DNA of 64,000 nucleotides, from NCBI RefSeq assembly GCF_043195125.1, contig NZ_JBAFWR010000003.1. The stretch is one strand, 5' to 3'. This document shows positions 1-8,745 of the stretch, one piece after another. Position 1 is the first letter of the stretch; the number at the start of each line of letters is the position of its first letter. Source of the DNA: NCEH01 sp043195125 (GTDB lineage: Bacteria; Pseudomonadota; Alphaproteobacteria; Rhizobiales; Xanthobacteraceae). A program made the translations under genes and the position numbers. Below the pieces are notes generated by a model. That model worked only from the letters and a program-made list of their open reading frames with translations. It was not told the origin of the DNA and ran no database searches.

Positions 1-192
1 CGCCCTTGCGTCCGGCGGAACGATGGACAACGCTTCGCGCCCACGTCGGCATGCGCCGCGGGAGATGGGGCGAGGGATGCAGGTTCGCGGCAGGCACGCG
101 CCGGCAAAAGCGGCCGAGTACGGCGCATGCGGTCTCTGCCGCGGTCCGCACGAAGGCGCCCTCCCCCAAACATGGTCCGGCGGACCCCGCCC

Positions 193-2691
193 ATGAGCCG
201 AGAAGGTAGCGCCTATCGGCGGTCCATCCGTTCGGTGACCATCATCGGGCTGATCGGCGCCCTGCTCTCGGTCGCCATTGTCATGGCGGTCGGCATCGCG
301 AGCTTCCGCGAGTTCGCGACCGGCAATCACATGCGGGAAGATCTGCTCTATTCCACCGCCCTGCGCGCCCAATTGCAGCGGATCTATGAGGAATTGCTGA
401 CAGCCGAGGCCGGCGGCCTCGGCTATGTGGTGACCGGCCGCGACGAATTCCTCGCTCCCCTGGAGCGGGTGCGCGCCGATATTCGCGGCGAGATAGACGC
501 GCTCGCCCAATTGTCGGCGGAGCGCCCGCAGCATGCCGTTTCGCTCGGCGAGCTGGCCCGCTATGCCGATCAGGAAATGCGGCTGCTCGCCGACATGGTG
601 GACACGCGCAATGCCTCCGGCGCGCTCGCCGCCTCCAATGTCTTGGAGACCCGCCGCGGCAAGGCGCTCATGGATCGCATCCGCCAGGTGGTGGAACAGG
701 TGCGCAACGCCGAGGTCGCGGCCATCGAGCGCAAGACCTATGAGGTGCGCATCGCCGGCCAGCGCACCAAACGCACTCTGCTGCTGCTGCTGGCGGCCGC
801 CATCACGGTGGTGGGTGGCTCCAGCCTGGTGATGATCGCCCATCTGGTCGGGCGCCGCCGCGCCGAGCTGGCGCTCTCCGATACGCTGGCACGCCACCGC
901 GCGATCCTCGCCAGCGCCATGGACGCCATCGTCGTCATCACCAGCAAGGGCATCATCGAGACCGCGAATCCGGTCACCACCCGCATGTTCGGCTGGTCGC
1001 CGGAAGAGCTGACGGGACGTCATCTCGGGCTGCTGTTCGTGCTGGGCGAGGGGCGCAGCGAAGCCGACCTGCTCCAGCGACTGGAAAATTTCGCGCTTGA
1101 AGGCGGCCATGCGCAGGAACTCACCGGCCGTCGCAAGAACGGCACGACCTTTCCGATCGACGTGGCCGTGGGCCAGATGCGGGAAAGCGACGGCAACCGC
1201 CTGGTGGCGATCCTGCACGATGTCAGCGAGCGCAAGCGCGCCGAGATCATGAAGAATGATTTCGTCTCCACGGTCAGCCATGAATTGCGCACGCCGCTCA
1301 CCTCCATCGCCGGTTCGCTCGGCCTGCTGGATGCGGGCGCGGCCGGGCCGCTTTCGGATGCCGCCAAGCGGCTGGTCGGCATCGCCCACCAGAACAGCCG
1401 GCGCCTGGTGCGCCTGATCAACGACATTCTCGACATCGAGAAGATGCAGTCCGCCTCCGTCGCCTTCGCGCGGGCGCCGGTTTCGGTGGCGCAGGTGGCG
1501 CGCGAAGCCATCGACCAGAACACCGCCTATGCCGACGAGCACCGGGTCCATCTCGCCCTCGACATCCAGGAGGGAGATTCCACGGTGGTGGGCGACCACG
1601 ACCGCCTGATCCAGGTGTTGACCAATCTGATTTCCAATGCCGTGAAGTTCTCACCCGTGGACGGCATCGTCCGCCTCAAGGTGGAACGCCACGGCGAGAT
1701 CGTGCGCGCCTCGGTGCAGGACCACGGCGCCGGCATTCCCAAGGCGTTCCGCGCCAATATGTTCACGCGCTTCGCGCAAGCCGACAATTCGGATTCGCGC
1801 CAGCGCGGGGGCACCGGGCTGGGCCTCGCCATCGTGAAGGACATCGTCGAGCGCCATGCGGGGCGCGTCTCCTTCGAGACCCATGAGGGATTGGGGACCA
1901 CCTTCATGGTCGACCTTCCCGCCCGCCTGCCGGTACCCCCGCCCCAAGGCGGGCCATCGGAAGCCCATGTGCTTCTGGTCACCAGCGATGCGGAGCAGCA
2001 ACACAACATCACAGCCATGCTCAGCGGCCACGGCATCGTGGTGGAGTGCGCCGACACCGCCGCCAAGGCTGAGGGGCACGCGGCCGTGCAGCCCTATTCG
2101 GTGATCCTGCTGGCGCTGCGCCTGCGCGATTCCGACGGCATCGCCCTGATCCGCTCCCTGCGCCGCTCCGAGCGCACGCGGACGACGCCGCTGATCCTGC
2201 TCTCGCGCAGCGGCAGCGGCGCCGTGGTGGAGGTCGCCGACTGGTTCGACATCCCGCCCGAGCGTGACCGCCTGATCGCCCTGATTTCCCGCAGCGCGGT
2301 CCTCGCGCGCGCCGGCTGCGTGCTGCACCTTTCCCAGGGCAACGACTCCCGGCGCGCGGTGGCCACCGCCCTGCGGGACCTGGTGGAGGTTATTCCAGCC
2401 GCCGGCCTCGACGATGCGAACGCCATTCTGGCCCAGCGCGACTGCCGCCTGGTGATCGTCGACATGTGGCCGTTCGACCTGTCGCTCGAACATCTCTCGG
2501 CTCTATGCCGCTTTTGCGCAGAGAACCACCTGCCGCTGGCGATGCTGTCTCCCCGCACCCATGATCCGCTGATGGCGCGCCGGCTGGATCAAATGTTCCA
2601 GAGCGAAGCCGGCGGCCTTGGCACCATGTTCGACGTGGTGATCGACCACATCTCCGGCTCCCCCTCCGGTCCGGGAAGGCCAGGCGCATGA
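193..2691 (+). CDS. CHASE3-PAS hybrid histidine kinase with two C-terminal receiver-like domains
   Basis: An inner-membrane sensor kinase of about 832 residues if translation starts at the ATG at 193; in-frame upstream starts at 127 and 172 are possible. Visible in order: an N-terminal membrane segment, an extracytoplasmic region resembling CHASE3 (motif GYVVTGR), a second membrane segment of Leu/Ala/Val, a PAS domain, a HisKA dimerisation domain with HELRTPL (phospho-acceptor His about 363), and a GHKL ATPase domain with N, G1 and G2 boxes (LISNAVKFS, GTGLGLAIV). Two receiver-like domains follow. The first has Ala at about 641 (VILLALRL) where the phosphorylated Asp normally sits. The second keeps an Asp at about 757 (LVIVDMW) but is otherwise diverged. 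The stop overlaps the start of the downstream response regulator, so the two are translationally coupled and probably partners. The signal is unknown. Confidence 0.92.
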   Translation: MSREGSAYRRSIRSVTIIGLIGALLSVAIVMAVGIASFREFATGNHMREDLLYSTALRAQLQRIYEELLTAEAGGLGYVVTGRDEFLAPLERVRADIRGEIDALAQLSAERPQHAVSLGELARYADQEMRLLADMVDTRNASGALAASNVLETRRGKALMDRIRQVVEQVRNAEVAAIERKTYEVRIAGQRTKRTLLLLLAAAITVVGGSSLVMIAHLVGRRRAELALSDTLARHRAILASAMDAIVVITSKGIIETANPVTTRMFGWSPEELTGRHLGLLFVLGEGRSEADLLQRLENFALEGGHAQELTGRRKNGTTFPIDVAVGQMRESDGNRLVAILHDVSERKRAEIMKNDFVSTVSHELRTPLTSIAGSLGLLDAGAAGPLSDAAKRLVGIAHQNSRRLVRLINDILDIEKMQSASVAFARAPVSVAQVAREAIDQNTAYADEHRVHLALDIQEGDSTVVGDHDRLIQVLTNLISNAVKFSPVDGIVRLKVERHGEIVRASVQDHGAGIPKAFRANMFTRFAQADNSDSRQRGGTGLGLAIVKDIVERHAGRVSFETHEGLGTTFMVDLPARLPVPPPQGGPSEAHVLLVTSDAEQQHNITAMLSGHGIVVECADTAAKAEGHAAVQPYSVILLALRLRDSDGIALIRSLRRSERTRTTPLILLSRSGSGAVVEVADWFDIPPERDRLIALISRSAVLARAGCVLHLSQGNDSRRAVATALRDLVEVIPAAGLDDANAILAQRDCRLVIVDMWPFDLSLEHLSALCRFCAENHLPLAMLSPRTHDPLMARRLDQMFQSEAGGLGTMFDVVIDHISGSPSGPGRPGA

Positions 2692-3068
2692 CGCTGCACA
2701 TCCTCTATGTCGACGACGAACCGGACATTCGCGAGATCGTCACGCTCGCGCTCAGCCTCGATCCGCAGATCGGCGTGGCAACGGCGGCCTCCGGAGCGGC
2801 CGCGCTGGCGCTCGCGCGAGAAACATCCTTCGACCTGATCCTGCTGGATGTGATGATGCCGTCCATGGACGGCCCCACCACGCTGAAGCAGCTGCAGCAG
2901 CACGGGCTCGTGCCGCCCGCCTCTGTCGCATTTGTGACTGCGCGGACCCAGGCTCACGAAATCGCCCATTTCATGACCCTCGGCGCCATCGGCGTGATCG
3001 CCAAACCCTTTGACGCCATTCATCTGGCACGTGATGTGCGCGCCCTGATGCAGAAGACGGCGCGCTGA
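2688..3068 (+). CDS. Single-domain CheY-like response regulator
   Basis: A 126-residue protein that is only a receiver domain. The acidic pair follows the first strand (YVDDEPD), the phospho-acceptor is Asp54 in LILLDVMMP, a Thr lies in FVTAR, and the conserved Lys is at about 106 in AKPF, so it looks fully phosphorylatable, unlike the first receiver-like domain of the preceding kinase. Its ATG overlaps the kinase stop by four bases (ATGA). Without an output domain it must act by protein contact, for example as a phosphorelay intermediate or by binding another target. It is the likely substrate of the upstream kinase; the downstream target is not visible here. Confidence 0.93.
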   Translation: MTLHILYVDDEPDIREIVTLALSLDPQIGVATAASGAAALALARETSFDLILLDVMMPSMDGPTTLKQLQQHGLVPPASVAFVTARTQAHEIAHFMTLGAIGVIAKPFDAIHLARDVRALMQKTAR

Positions 3069-3228
3069 AACACGCCGTTACGTCAACGAACACAACACCT
3101 TCGGCCATTTTGATGCGCTGCAAAAAACAAGATGCAGTTAAACGCGTCCGGTTCTATTGTGCGCGCATTGGCTGAGGCCAAGGTGGTTTACGTTACGGGG
3201 TATCGGCAACACTTACGGGGACGGACAG

Positions 3229-4158
3229 ATGAACACGCGCGCGCTTCCTCCCACCGTTCGAGGCCTAGGTTATTCACTCCGTGCAACGTCGCCGGACTTT
3301 GACGATCTCGGTCCGAAACTTGATGAAGCCGAGCGCCTTGGCGTCGATTTCGTCGAATTGCCCATTTTCGCCTGGACCCTGATCGCGGATTGCAAAATCC
3401 TTGAGGATCGGCTCGCGCGCCTCGTGGACGCCACCGCCGGGCGCCCCTTCGGCTACACCGTCCACGGCCCGCTCGCGATCAATCTGATGGAGAAGGGGCC
3501 GCGCCTTGCCCGCCACAAGGCGTTGCTGGACGCCGCGATCACGGTCGCCGGAGCCTTGAAAGCGGTCAATCTGGTGGTGCATGCCGGGTGCGTGCGCGAC
3601 CCCGACGACCATATTCGCGTCGCCTATTCCCGCCAGCGCGAGGCGCTCGCACAGGCCGGCGACCGGGCGGCCGAAGCCGACGTGACCTTGTGCGTGGAAA
3701 ACGTCTTCCGCTTCGAGGCCATGCGGGAAACCGCCGTCCCCTCGCGCCTCGCCGAGGAAATCGACGCGATCGGCCATCCCTTCGTGCGGGCCACGCTGGA
3801 CGTGAGCCATGCCTTCCTGCGCTGCACGGACGCCGGCCTCGACCTGCTCACCGAGGTGGCAGTGCTCGCGCCGTTTGCCCGGCACGTGCATGTGCACGAC
3901 AGCTACGGTCGGCCGCTGGAGAGCTGGACCATCGACGAGGCCGAACGGCTCGCGCTCGGCGAAGGCGATTTGCATCTGCCGGTGGGCTGGGGCTCCATTC
4001 CCTGGGACGAGCTTGCCGCGCGCTGCACCTTCGACCCCGGCGCCATCGTCAATCTGGAGCTGCATCGGCGCTATTGGAGCGAGTTGCCGACGCAGATCGA
4101 GACCGTGCGGGCCTTGTCGCACCGGCTGGTCACCACCGCCCCCGCGGTTCTGCTCTGA
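3229..4158 (+). CDS. Xylose-isomerase-like TIM-barrel protein (AP endonuclease 2 superfamily)
   Basis: About 309 residues from the ATG at 3229, which follows a purine-rich GGGGACGGA; a longer frame opens at 3157. The sequence shows the sugar phosphate isomerase/epimerase type of TIM barrel with candidate metal and catalytic residues spaced through it: HGPLAIN, VVHAG, CVENVF (Glu), LDVSHAF (Asp/His), HVHVHDSYG (His/Asp) and NLELHRRYW (Glu). Members of this superfamily isomerise or epimerise sugars and polyols, or cleave abasic DNA. The substrate here cannot be read from sequence. It precedes the FMN-binding glutamate synthase-like gene by 75 nt on the same strand, so the two may be co-transcribed. 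Confidence 0.75.
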   Translation: MNTRALPPTVRGLGYSLRATSPDFDDLGPKLDEAERLGVDFVELPIFAWTLIADCKILEDRLARLVDATAGRPFGYTVHGPLAINLMEKGPRLARHKALLDAAITVAGALKAVNLVVHAGCVRDPDDHIRVAYSRQREALAQAGDRAAEADVTLCVENVFRFEAMRETAVPSRLAEEIDAIGHPFVRATLDVSHAFLRCTDAGLDLLTEVAVLAPFARHVHVHDSYGRPLESWTIDEAERLALGEGDLHLPVGWGSIPWDELAARCTFDPGAIVNLELHRRYWSELPTQIETVRALSHRLVTTAPAVLL

Positions 4159-4233
4159 GGCAGCCAGGAAGCTTCATTGTGCCGGGCGGCGCAACGGCTT
4201 AGGTTCCCACGACAAGATGATCGGGGGAGAAAC

Positions 4234-5886
4234 ATGCCGGGCGCCATCGAACCAAGCACCGTGATGCTCATGCGCCGCTACAGCCTGTTTGGGCTGGTCT
4301 CTGGCCTTGCTCTGCTATGCCTGATTTTATCCTTCGCATCGCATCCGGCATGGCTGTTCGTATTCTGCGTGCTGTTTCCGCTGGTGCTGGTGGGCGTATT
4401 CGACGTGATGCAGCCGCACCATTCGCTGCTGCGCAACTATCCCGTCATCGGCAGCGTGCGCTGGATCTTCGAGGCGCTGCGCCCCTATCTGCGCCAATAC
4501 ATCGTCGAGGACGATCTGGAGGGTCATCCCTACAATCGCAATGTGCGCAGCCTCGTCTACGCCCGGGCGAAGGGTGAAGAGGACCGCCAGCCCTTCGGCA
4601 CCGAGCTCGACACCCAGGCGCCGCAATATGAATGGATGACCCATTCGCTGGCGCCCACGCCCGTGGCCAAGACGCCCTTCCGCGTGCAGGTCGGCGGCAA
4701 GGATTGCACGAAGCCCTACGCAGCCGCGACGCTGAACATCTCCGCCATGAGCTTCGGCTCGCTCGGCCACAATGCCATCGAGGCGCTCAATCTCGGCGCC
4801 AAGCGCGGCGGCTTCTATCACGACACGGGCGAGGGCGGCCTTTCCCCCTATCACCGCATCCATGGCGGCGACATCGTATGGGAGTTGGGCTCGGGCTATT
4901 TCGGTTGCCGCAATCGCGACGGCTCCTTCTCGCCCGAGCGTTTCGCGGAGAAGGCCGCCGACCCGCAGGTGAAGATGGTGGAGATCAAGCTCTCCCAGGG
5001 CGCCAAGCCCGGCCATGGCGGCGTGCTTCCGGCCGCCAAGGTGACACCGGAGATCGCCGAGATCCGCGGCATCCCGCTGGGCGAGGACTGCATCTCACCC
5101 TCGCGCCACCCCGCCTTCTCCACGCCCGCGCAGATGATGGAGTTTGTCGCCCAGCTGCGCGAGCTTTCCGGCGGCAAGCCGGTGGGCATCAAGCTGTGCG
5201 TCGGCCATCCGAGCGAAACCTTCGCCATCGTCAAGGCCATGCTGAAAACCGGGATCGCGCCCGACTTCGTGGTGGTGGACGGTTCCGAGGGCGGCACCGG
5301 CGCGGCACCGCAGGAACTGGCCGACCATATGGGCATGCCCCTGCGCGAAGGGCTCATCCTCATGCGCAATGCCTTGGTGGGCACCGGAATGCGCGAGCAT
5401 GTGCGGCTCGCCGCCGCCGGCAAGGTCACCTCCGGCTTCGGCATGGCGGCGAACATGGCGGTGGGCGCAGACTGGTGCAACGCGGCACGGGCCTTCATGT
5501 TCTCCCTCGGCTGCGTCATGTCCATGCGCTGCCACACCGGCCAGTGCCCGACCGGCATCACCACCAACGATCCCCATCTGCAGCGCGGCCTCGTGGTCGA
5601 AGAGAAGGCGCAGCGGGTGGCGAGCTTCCAGCATCATACGGTGGAAGCCCTGGCCGACCTCATCGCCGCGGCCGGCCTCAATCACCCGAGCGAACTGCTG
5701 CCGCACCACATCTGGCATCGCGTGACGCCGGTGCAGGTGCAGCCGCTGGACCGGCTTTATCCCTTCCTCTCCACCGGCGTGCTCAATGAGGCGCCGGAAG
5801 ACACCCCCTATGCCGCCGAGTGGCGTGCGGCCGACTCCGACAGCTTCGCGCCGCGCGCGACTGTGGGGCCACGCCGCGCGGCGTGA
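4234..5886 (+). CDS. FMN-binding glutamate synthase family protein, membrane-anchored
   Basis: About 550 residues; the ATG at 4234 follows GGGGGAG with good spacing. Two hydrophobic segments near the N-terminus (about residues 15-65) suggest membrane anchoring. The rest is the FMN-binding synthase domain of glutamate synthase: SAMSFGSLG, GEGGLSPYH, EIKLSQGAKPGHGG and VVDGSEGGTGAAP. The 3Fe-4S cysteine pattern C-x5-C-x4-C (in CVMSMRC...QCPTG) matches that of the GltB protein encoded at 42361 in this window. The glutaminase domain of true GltB is absent. Proteins of this type are annotated as FMN-binding glutamate synthases, but their substrates are mostly unproven. It may transfer reducing power to an unknown acceptor at the membrane. 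The partner electron donor is not evident next door. Confidence 0.85.
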   Translation: MPGAIEPSTVMLMRRYSLFGLVSGLALLCLILSFASHPAWLFVFCVLFPLVLVGVFDVMQPHHSLLRNYPVIGSVRWIFEALRPYLRQYIVEDDLEGHPYNRNVRSLVYARAKGEEDRQPFGTELDTQAPQYEWMTHSLAPTPVAKTPFRVQVGGKDCTKPYAAATLNISAMSFGSLGHNAIEALNLGAKRGGFYHDTGEGGLSPYHRIHGGDIVWELGSGYFGCRNRDGSFSPERFAEKAADPQVKMVEIKLSQGAKPGHGGVLPAAKVTPEIAEIRGIPLGEDCISPSRHPAFSTPAQMMEFVAQLRELSGGKPVGIKLCVGHPSETFAIVKAMLKTGIAPDFVVVDGSEGGTGAAPQELADHMGMPLREGLILMRNALVGTGMREHVRLAAAGKVTSGFGMAANMAVGADWCNAARAFMFSLGCVMSMRCHTGQCPTGITTNDPHLQRGLVVEEKAQRVASFQHHTVEALADLIAAAGLNHPSELLPHHIWHRVTPVQVQPLDRLYPFLSTGVLNEAPEDTPYAAEWRAADSDSFAPRATVGPRRAA

Positions 5887-5940
5887 GGCCTTCACGGGCG
5901 GCGGCGCCGGATTCCGGCCCGCCCGCGCCTTCCTGCAACC

Positions 5941-5972
5941 GCGAGCCCGGAGCACTCGGCGGGCGCTTTTTT
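5941..5972 (+). terminator. Rho-independent terminator after the FMN synthase-like gene
   Basis: A GC-rich imperfect stem (GCCCG paired with CGGGC, extended by flanking GC pairs around a bulge) is followed directly by a run of six T. It sits about 55 nt after the stop of the preceding gene, in the right orientation to end that transcript before the heat-shock promoter. Confidence 0.6.
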
Positions 5973-6021
5973 CCCGCGCGGCCCTCTCTTCCGAGCCGTC
6001 CACGCGGCCGGCGCGCGCCAC

Positions 6022-6050
6022 CTTGCGGCAACGCGGCATGCTGCCCATAT
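6022..6050 (+). promoter_or_regulatory. Predicted heat-shock sigma (RpoH) promoter of the hsp20 operon
   Basis: CTTGCG at 6022-6027 (-35-like) is separated by 17 bases from CCATAT at 6045-6050 (-10-like). This resembles the alphaproteobacterial RpoH pattern of CTTG, then 17-18 bases, then C-rich TATNT. It lies immediately upstream of the thermometer-like leader and the small heat-shock gene. No transcription start data are available; the call rests on motif and context. Confidence 0.6.
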
Positions 6051-6053
6051 GGA

Positions 6054-6140
6054 GAGGCGTCGGGGTGCCTCATGGGGTCCCGATGGATGTGGCCCGGATA
6101 GGGTGGCATCCGAACCGCAAAGTCGCTTGATAAGGACTTT
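6054..6140 (+). promoter_or_regulatory. ROSE-type RNA thermometer in the hsp20 5' leader
   Basis: Three consecutive hairpins precede the hsp20 start codon. Hairpin 1 pairs GAGGC (6054-6058) with GCCTC (6067-6071). Hairpin 2 pairs GGATG (6085-6089) and GCCC (6092-6095) with GGGT (6101-6104) and CATCC (6107-6111). Hairpin 3 (6119-6140) pairs AAAGTC with GACTTT and CTT with AAG across a single bulged G, burying the ribosome binding site AAGGA (6132-6136). The strand opposite the SD reads TCGCT (6123-6127), which fits the U(U/C)GCU signature of ROSE elements, including the bulged G. ROSE elements of rhizobial hsp genes melt at heat-shock temperature to allow translation. The match in position, motif and architecture is strong. 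Confidence 0.85.
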
Positions 6141-6145
6141 GGCTT

Positions 6146-6574
6146 ATGTCGCGGATCTCTTCATTGTCGAACCCCTTCCTTCTGGGTTTCGACGAGGTCG
6201 AGCGGGTGCTCGATCGGGTGACCAAGGGGGCCGAGGGTTATCCTCCCTACAATGTGGAGAGGATCGATTCGTCCACCGGCGCGCCGCTCCGGCTGCGGAT
6301 CACGCTCGCCGTCGCGGGGTTTACCGTCGAACAGCTCGACGTCACCCTCGAAGAGAAGGAACTGACCATTCGTGGCCGCCAGGTCGAGGATGGGGAAGAC
6401 CGCATCTACCTGCACAGGGGGATCGCGGCCCGTCAGTTCCAGCGCACGTTCGTTCTGGCCGAGGGCATGAATGTGCTCGGCGCCGAATTGCGCAACGGAC
6501 TTTTGTCCATCGATCTCGTCCGCCCGGAACCGACCCGGCAGGCCAAGCGCATCGACATCGTCGCCCGACCGTGA
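6146..6574 (+). CDS. Small heat-shock protein, Hsp20/alpha-crystallin family
   Basis: A 142-residue IbpA/HspA-type chaperone. It has an N-terminal arm beginning MSRISSLSNPF, then an alpha-crystallin domain at about residues 30-125 with the typical YNVERI start, LTIRGRQ, and the late strand motif ELRNGLLSIDL preceding the C-terminal extension. Such proteins bind unfolding cytosolic proteins without ATP and pass them to DnaK. Expression appears to be controlled twice: by an RpoH-like promoter and by a ROSE-like thermometer that sequesters its SD. The DUF1150 gene follows by about 48 nt, a pairing common in Rhizobiales. Confidence 0.95.
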   Translation: MSRISSLSNPFLLGFDEVERVLDRVTKGAEGYPPYNVERIDSSTGAPLRLRITLAVAGFTVEQLDVTLEEKELTIRGRQVEDGEDRIYLHRGIAARQFQRTFVLAEGMNVLGAELRNGLLSIDLVRPEPTRQAKRIDIVARP

Positions 6575-6622
6575 AGGAACGGAAGGGAAGGCTCGGCGTT
6601 GCGGAATGGAGAGGTTGAGAAA

Positions 6623-6892
6623 ATGATCGAGAAGAGCACCACCATCACAAGTGTCGCTCCCATCAGCCCGGAAGCACTCGCGGGCATGGGCGGCGGCGAG
6701 ATCGCTTATTTGCGGACCATCAAGTCCGAGGATGTGCCCCGCCTGTTTCCCCAGGCGCCGCAGATCGCGCCGGGGCTGACCCTGTTCACCCTGCACGCGG
6801 CGGATGGCACGCCCATCATGCTGACCGACAGCCGGGAAGCCGCGCTTGCCAATGCGAGCGAGCACGAACTGATCACGGTCTCGGTGCATTGA
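6623..6892 (+). CDS. DUF1150 family protein
   Basis: An 89-residue small cytosolic protein; the start at ATG 6623 is chosen because GAGAGGTTGAG lies just upstream. It shows the DUF1150 pattern: GEIAYLR...EDV, a central hydrophobic LTLFTLHAADGTPIMLTDSREAALANA and a short tail. The family has no established biochemical role but is repeatedly found behind hsp20 genes in alphaproteobacteria. That context, and the apparent shared heat-shock promoter, suggest a role linked to protein homeostasis. Confidence 0.85.
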   Translation: MIEKSTTITSVAPISPEALAGMGGGEIAYLRTIKSEDVPRLFPQAPQIAPGLTLFTLHAADGTPIMLTDSREAALANASEHELITVSVH

Positions 6893-6991
6893 GCATCGAT
6901 TCAGCCGCCGCCGCGGTCCTGCCCATCGCAGGGTGCCGAAGGCGGCGGTTGTTGTCTGCGAACCCAGAACACGCGAGCCGATGAGCCCCTC

Positions 6992-7020
6992 GTTTTCCCC
7001 GCTTGTGAGGCAGGGAAAAC
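6992..7020. terminator. Bidirectional hairpin between convergent DUF1150 and chemoreceptor genes
   Basis: A perfect 8-bp inverted repeat (GTTTTCCC at 6992-6999, GGGAAAAC at 7013-7020) lies between two convergent genes. The arms carry T-rich and A-rich tracts, so a weak U-run exists in both directions. Probable shared terminator. Confidence 0.5.
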
Positions 7021-7044
7021 ACTTTGTCCTGCTCTGATCTCTGC

Positions 7045-8745
7045 TTAAGCCGCCGCGAGGTCGCGCACGAAGCTCTCCACCTCCCCACGCAGATCATTCG
7101 CCTGGGAGGAGAGATCCTGCGAGAGGGTCAACAGCTGGGTGGAGGCTGAGCCGGTGCTCTGGGCTGCGCGACCCACTCCGTCGATATTGCTCGTGACGTC
7201 CTGCGTGCCGCTCGCGGCCTGCTGACAGTTCATGGCGATCTCATTGGTCGCGCTGCCCTGTTCCTCGACGGCGCCGGCGATGGAGGAGGAGATCTGCTTC
7301 ACCTCGGTGATCACGCGGATGATCTCGCCCATCGAAGAGACCGTACCGTCCGTTGCCGCCTGGATTTCCATGACTTTCGCGGAGATATCCGCGGTCGCCT
7401 TCCCGGTCTGCGACGCGAGTTCCTTCACCTCGGTGGCCACCACGGCGAAGCCCTTGCCGGCCTCTCCAGCGCGGGCCGCCTCGATGGTGGCATTCAGCGC
7501 GAGCAGGTTGGTCTGATCGGCGATTCCCTTGATGAGGTTGATGACGTCGCCAATATCGGTCGCCGCCTTGGCGAGGCCGGTGATGCGATCGTTCGAGGAC
7601 TCGGCCTCCCGGAACGCGCGGTCGGCGACATCCGCCGAATGGCTGACGCGTCCGGAGATCTCACGGACCGAGGCTGCGAGTTCCTCGGAGGACGCGGCGA
7701 CGGTCTGCACGTTGCTCGCCGCTTCCTCAGCCGCTGCGGCCACCGACTGCGCCTGACGCGAGGTCTCCTCGGCGGAAGCCGACAGGTTGCGCGCGGATTC
7801 GGCGACCTCTTGCGAGGATTGGGCGAAGCCTGCCGCAAGACCCTTCATGCGGCTGACGAAATTTTGCGCCAGTACCTCGCGCCGCTCCAGAGCCTGACGC
7901 TCGGCCTCGCGGCGCTGCAGCTGCTCCTCGCGCAGCGCCTCGGCTTCCTTCAACTGCTGACGCAGCAATTCAACCGTATTGCACATGGCGCCGATCTCGT
8001 CGCGCCGTTCGGTGCCCGCGACCTCCTGGCTGAGCTTGCCTTCGCCGAGCCCGATCATCACGGTCATAATGCGGCGCAGCGGAGCGACGATGCCTGTGCG
8101 TACGACGAAGGCCGACACACCCACCATCAACAGGGTCGCGGCGACGATGATGCCCAGCGTGATCCAGATGGTGTGCTCCGTGCGACGTGCCGTCTCCGCT
8201 ACGAGGGCGGCGGATTCCTTGATGAGCCGGTCGTTGAAGCCAACGGTAGCCGCGATGACCGCTTCGATCGCGGGTCCGCACGTGTCCGCCATCATCTTGG
8301 ACGCGAGCTTGATATCTTCATATGTCGATATGCCGGAACCGGTCTTGATGGCCTCGGCGCAGGCACCGGAGACGGTTGCGGCCAGATTTTTCTGCATGGC
8401 GCCGATCTCGGCTTTCTTGCCTGGCAAAATAGAAGCCGCTTCGCCCAGCAACACCTCATAATTAGACACCGCCTGCTTAAGGCCCGCTTCCGCCTTGGCG
8501 CCGTCTTCCTCCGTCATGGCTACGATGATGTGGTAAATTTCCGCCCGCGCCGTCATCGCCTGACGGGCAGAGCGCGCCATCTTGAACATTGCCTGATCGT
8601 AGCCGTCGACGATCCGGCTGTAGGCGTCCTGGATGTCGATCATGCCCGAGGCCGCATACAAGCCACCGGCGAGGCTGGTGAGGCCGAGCGCCGCCAACAA
8701 GCTTAAGACCTTGGCCGTCATTGGCAGGTTTGAATACTTGATCAT
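7045..8745 (-). CDS. Methyl-accepting chemotaxis protein
   Basis: About 566 residues. An N-terminal membrane helix is followed by a helical periplasmic ligand-binding region of the four-helix-bundle type, a second membrane helix (ITLGIIVAATLLMVGVSAFVV), a HAMP domain with the DEIGAM motif, and a long cytoplasmic signalling coiled coil. The hairpin tip contains the conserved stretch INLIKGIADQTNLLALNATI followed by EAARAGEAGKGFAVVA, diagnostic of receptors that activate CheA. The C-terminus (VRDLAAA) lacks a CheR-tethering pentapeptide. No che genes are nearby, so it is an orphan receptor; its ligand is unknown. A GTG three bases upstream (8748) is an alternative start. Confidence 0.95.
   Translation of the reverse strand: MIKYSNLPMTAKVLSLLAALGLTSLAGGLYAASGMIDIQDAYSRIVDGYDQAMFKMARSARQAMTARAEIYHIIVAMTEEDGAKAEAGLKQAVSNYEVLLGEAASILPGKKAEIGAMQKNLAATVSGACAEAIKTGSGISTYEDIKLASKMMADTCGPAIEAVIAATVGFNDRLIKESAALVAETARRTEHTIWITLGIIVAATLLMVGVSAFVVRTGIVAPLRRIMTVMIGLGEGKLSQEVAGTERRDEIGAMCNTVELLRQQLKEAEALREEQLQRREAERQALERREVLAQNFVSRMKGLAAGFAQSSQEVAESARNLSASAEETSRQAQSVAAAAEEAASNVQTVAASSEELAASVREISGRVSHSADVADRAFREAESSNDRITGLAKAATDIGDVINLIKGIADQTNLLALNATIEAARAGEAGKGFAVVATEVKELASQTGKATADISAKVMEIQAATDGTVSSMGEIIRVITEVKQISSSIAGAVEEQGSATNEIAMNCQQAASGTQDVTSNIDGVGRAAQSTGSASTQLLTLSQDLSSQANDLRGEVESFVRDLAAA

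Noticed and set aside
3069..3228. Regulatory RNA between the response regulator and the TIM-barrel gene
   Set aside because: The 160-bp gap contains only short unremarkable repeats; no stable conserved structure was seen.
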